Below, piece after piece: positions 5,283 to 5,947 of a stretch of DNA of 5,947 nucleotides (position 1 is its first letter; each line of letters starts with the position of its first letter). The stretch comes from an uncultured Elusimicrobiales bacterium. Lineage in GTDB: Bacteria > Elusimicrobiota > Elusimicrobia > Elusimicrobiales > Elusimicrobiaceae. The notes under the pieces are model-generated. The model saw only the letters and a list, made by a program, of their open reading frames with translations, did no database searches and was not told the DNA's origin. The DNA lies in the NCBI GenBank assembly GCA_944325235.1, contig CALUZE010000086.1:1-5947 (forward strand), read 5' to 3'. A program made the translations under genes and the position numbers.

Positions 5283-5357
5283 GCGCTCGTAGTTCAATGG
5301 ATAGAGCGTCAGCCTCCGAAGCTGGAAATGTGGGTTCGACTCCCGCCGAGCGCACCA
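5283..5357 (+). tRNA. tRNA-Arg, anticodon CCG
   Basis: A full cloverleaf folds by eye. The acceptor stem is GCGCTCG (5283-5289) with CGAGCGC (5347-5353), followed by discriminator A5354 and an encoded CCA at 5355-5357. The D-stem is GTTC/GAGC (5292-5295, 5304-5307) with one G-U pair and the GG pair in the loop. The anticodon stem is TCAGC/GCTGG around the loop CTCCGAA, giving anticodon CCG at 5316-5318, which reads the arginine codon CGG. The variable loop is four bases. The T-arm is GTGGG-TTCGACT-CCCGC (5330-5346). There is no intron and no sign of a flanking integrated element. It is transcribed alone and ends at the hairpin just downstream. Confidence 0.97.
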
Positions 5358-5360
5358 TTT

Positions 5361-5391
5361 AAAAATCCCCGGTGATCAACCGGGGATTTTT
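5361..5391. terminator. Bidirectional intrinsic terminator between tRNA-Arg and the beta-barrel gene
   Basis: AAAAATCCCCGGT (5361-5373) and ACCGGGGATTTTT (5379-5391) form a perfect 13-bp stem with loop GATCA. The A5/T5 ends supply a U-tract on either strand. It begins three bases after the tRNA CCA and ends four bases before the stop codon of the convergent minus-strand gene, so it should terminate both. Confidence 0.93.
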
Positions 5392-5395
5392 ATGT

Positions 5396-5947
5396 TTACA
5401 GATACAGTAATTTAAACCCGACGCCAAAACTCCAATCTTTGGTTTTCCAGTTGCCGGCGGCGTGTGTACTGGCGTTGGCGTAAAACGCTGTCCCGTCGTT
5501 GACCAGGGTGCCGATTTCCAACTCCGGGATAAATTCCGCCATACCGCTGTGTTCGTAATCCATATAGTAGTACAGGTTGGTAAGCACCCACCACTGGTTG
5601 GGCGACGTATAACCGATGTTCACACGAATGCGCCCCATATTGATTTCGGCCCGGGCGTGGTCCCCCACCACGGACACGTAATGCTTATACCCGACCGCCC
5701 CGTAAAATCCGCCCGGAAAAGCCAACAACACAAAGGCGGAAGGGCTGGCCTGCAACTGGCCCGTGCCCAGCAGTTTATCGGTGGCCGTAGGCAGGAAGAA
5801 TTCCATTTTGGCACCAAAACCGAACAATTTTTCAGCGGGGAGCGTCCAAGTAATATTGGCCAACACATCCCCCAGCCCGTTGACCGATTTATCCGGCGAC
5901 TCATAACGCGCCAGCGGTACTTCCACCCCCCAGTTAAAACGCTCGTT
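5396..5947 (-). CDS. Outer-membrane beta-barrel protein, phenol_MetA_deg/transporter-like (5' end cut by window edge)
   Basis: The frame is open from the right window edge to the TAA at 5398-5396, giving 183 visible residues of the C-terminal part. The N-terminus and any signal peptide lie outside. The internal GTG at 5926 has in-frame coding sequence upstream of it (NERFNWG), so it is not taken as the start. The protein shows alternating hydrophobic/polar strands rich in Trp, Tyr and Gly. It has a GLGDVLANITW strand, then FFLPTATDKLLGTGQ and a GYKHYV strand, resembling the barrel proteins grouped as 'MetA-pathway of phenol degradation' (PF13557-like). It ends WSFGVGFKLLYL, a strand resembling the C-terminal beta-signal read by the BAM complex. 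This implies an outer membrane. The family has no firm biochemical role, and phenol metabolism should not be assumed. It shares a terminator with the convergent tRNA gene. Confidence 0.75.
   Translation of the reverse strand, partial: NERFNWGVEVPLARYESPDKSVNGLGDVLANITWTLPAEKLFGFGAKMEFFLPTATDKLLGTGQLQASPSAFVLLAFPGGFYGAVGYKHYVSVVGDHARAEINMGRIRVNIGYTSPNQWWVLTNLYYYMDYEHSGMAEFIPELEIGTLVNDGTAFYANASTHAAGNWKTKDWSFGVGFKLLYL

Noticed and set aside
5283..5357. tRNA-Arg as an integration site for a mobile element
   Set aside because: The downstream side is a clean terminator followed by a convergent gene, with no repeat of the tRNA 3' end and no integrase in the window.

Overview
The window reads as ordinary chromosome of a moderately GC-rich Gram-negative bacterium. 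The evidence for Gram-negative is an outer-membrane beta-barrel protein at the right end. Genes are short, independently transcribed units separated by compact spacers with clear Shine-Dalgarno sites and perfect intrinsic terminators, and the one tRNA has an encoded CCA end. A fermentative, gut-type anaerobe fits the gene set (iron-type alcohol dehydrogenase, Na+/H+ antiporter). My best guess is an Elusimicrobium-like member of the Elusimicrobiota. That guess rests on general impression, not on a marker gene, and should be held loosely.

Layout. On the minus strand, 1-586 is a TetR-family repressor cut by the left edge; its promoter is buried in a large palindrome. Diverging from it, 733-1056 (+) is a small cytoplasmic thioredoxin with a CPHC active site. 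It ends at a 12-bp hairpin terminator shared with the convergent cinA (1260-2492, -). cinA and an iron-type alcohol dehydrogenase (2616-3800, +) diverge from a 120-bp spacer with back-to-back promoters inside an inverted repeat. Next comes an NhaC-family antiporter (3920-5236, +), then tRNA-Arg(CCG) (5283-5357, +). A 13-bp bidirectional terminator separates the tRNA from the convergent outer-membrane beta-barrel gene (5396-5947, -), which is cut by the right edge.

Functionally these are housekeeping or stress-related singletons rather than one pathway: redox (thioredoxin), NMN salvage (CinA), aldehyde/alcohol interconversion (ADH), ion homeostasis (NhaC) and translation (tRNA). I found no CRISPR array, insertion sequence, phage gene, toxin-antitoxin pair or defence system. 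The more interesting signals are regulatory: a double-dimer-like operator over the TetR promoter, a terminator with a competing fold in the antiporter leader, the mirrored cinA/adh promoters, and a CGGC(A/G)AA-like element recurring just upstream of several -10 boxes.
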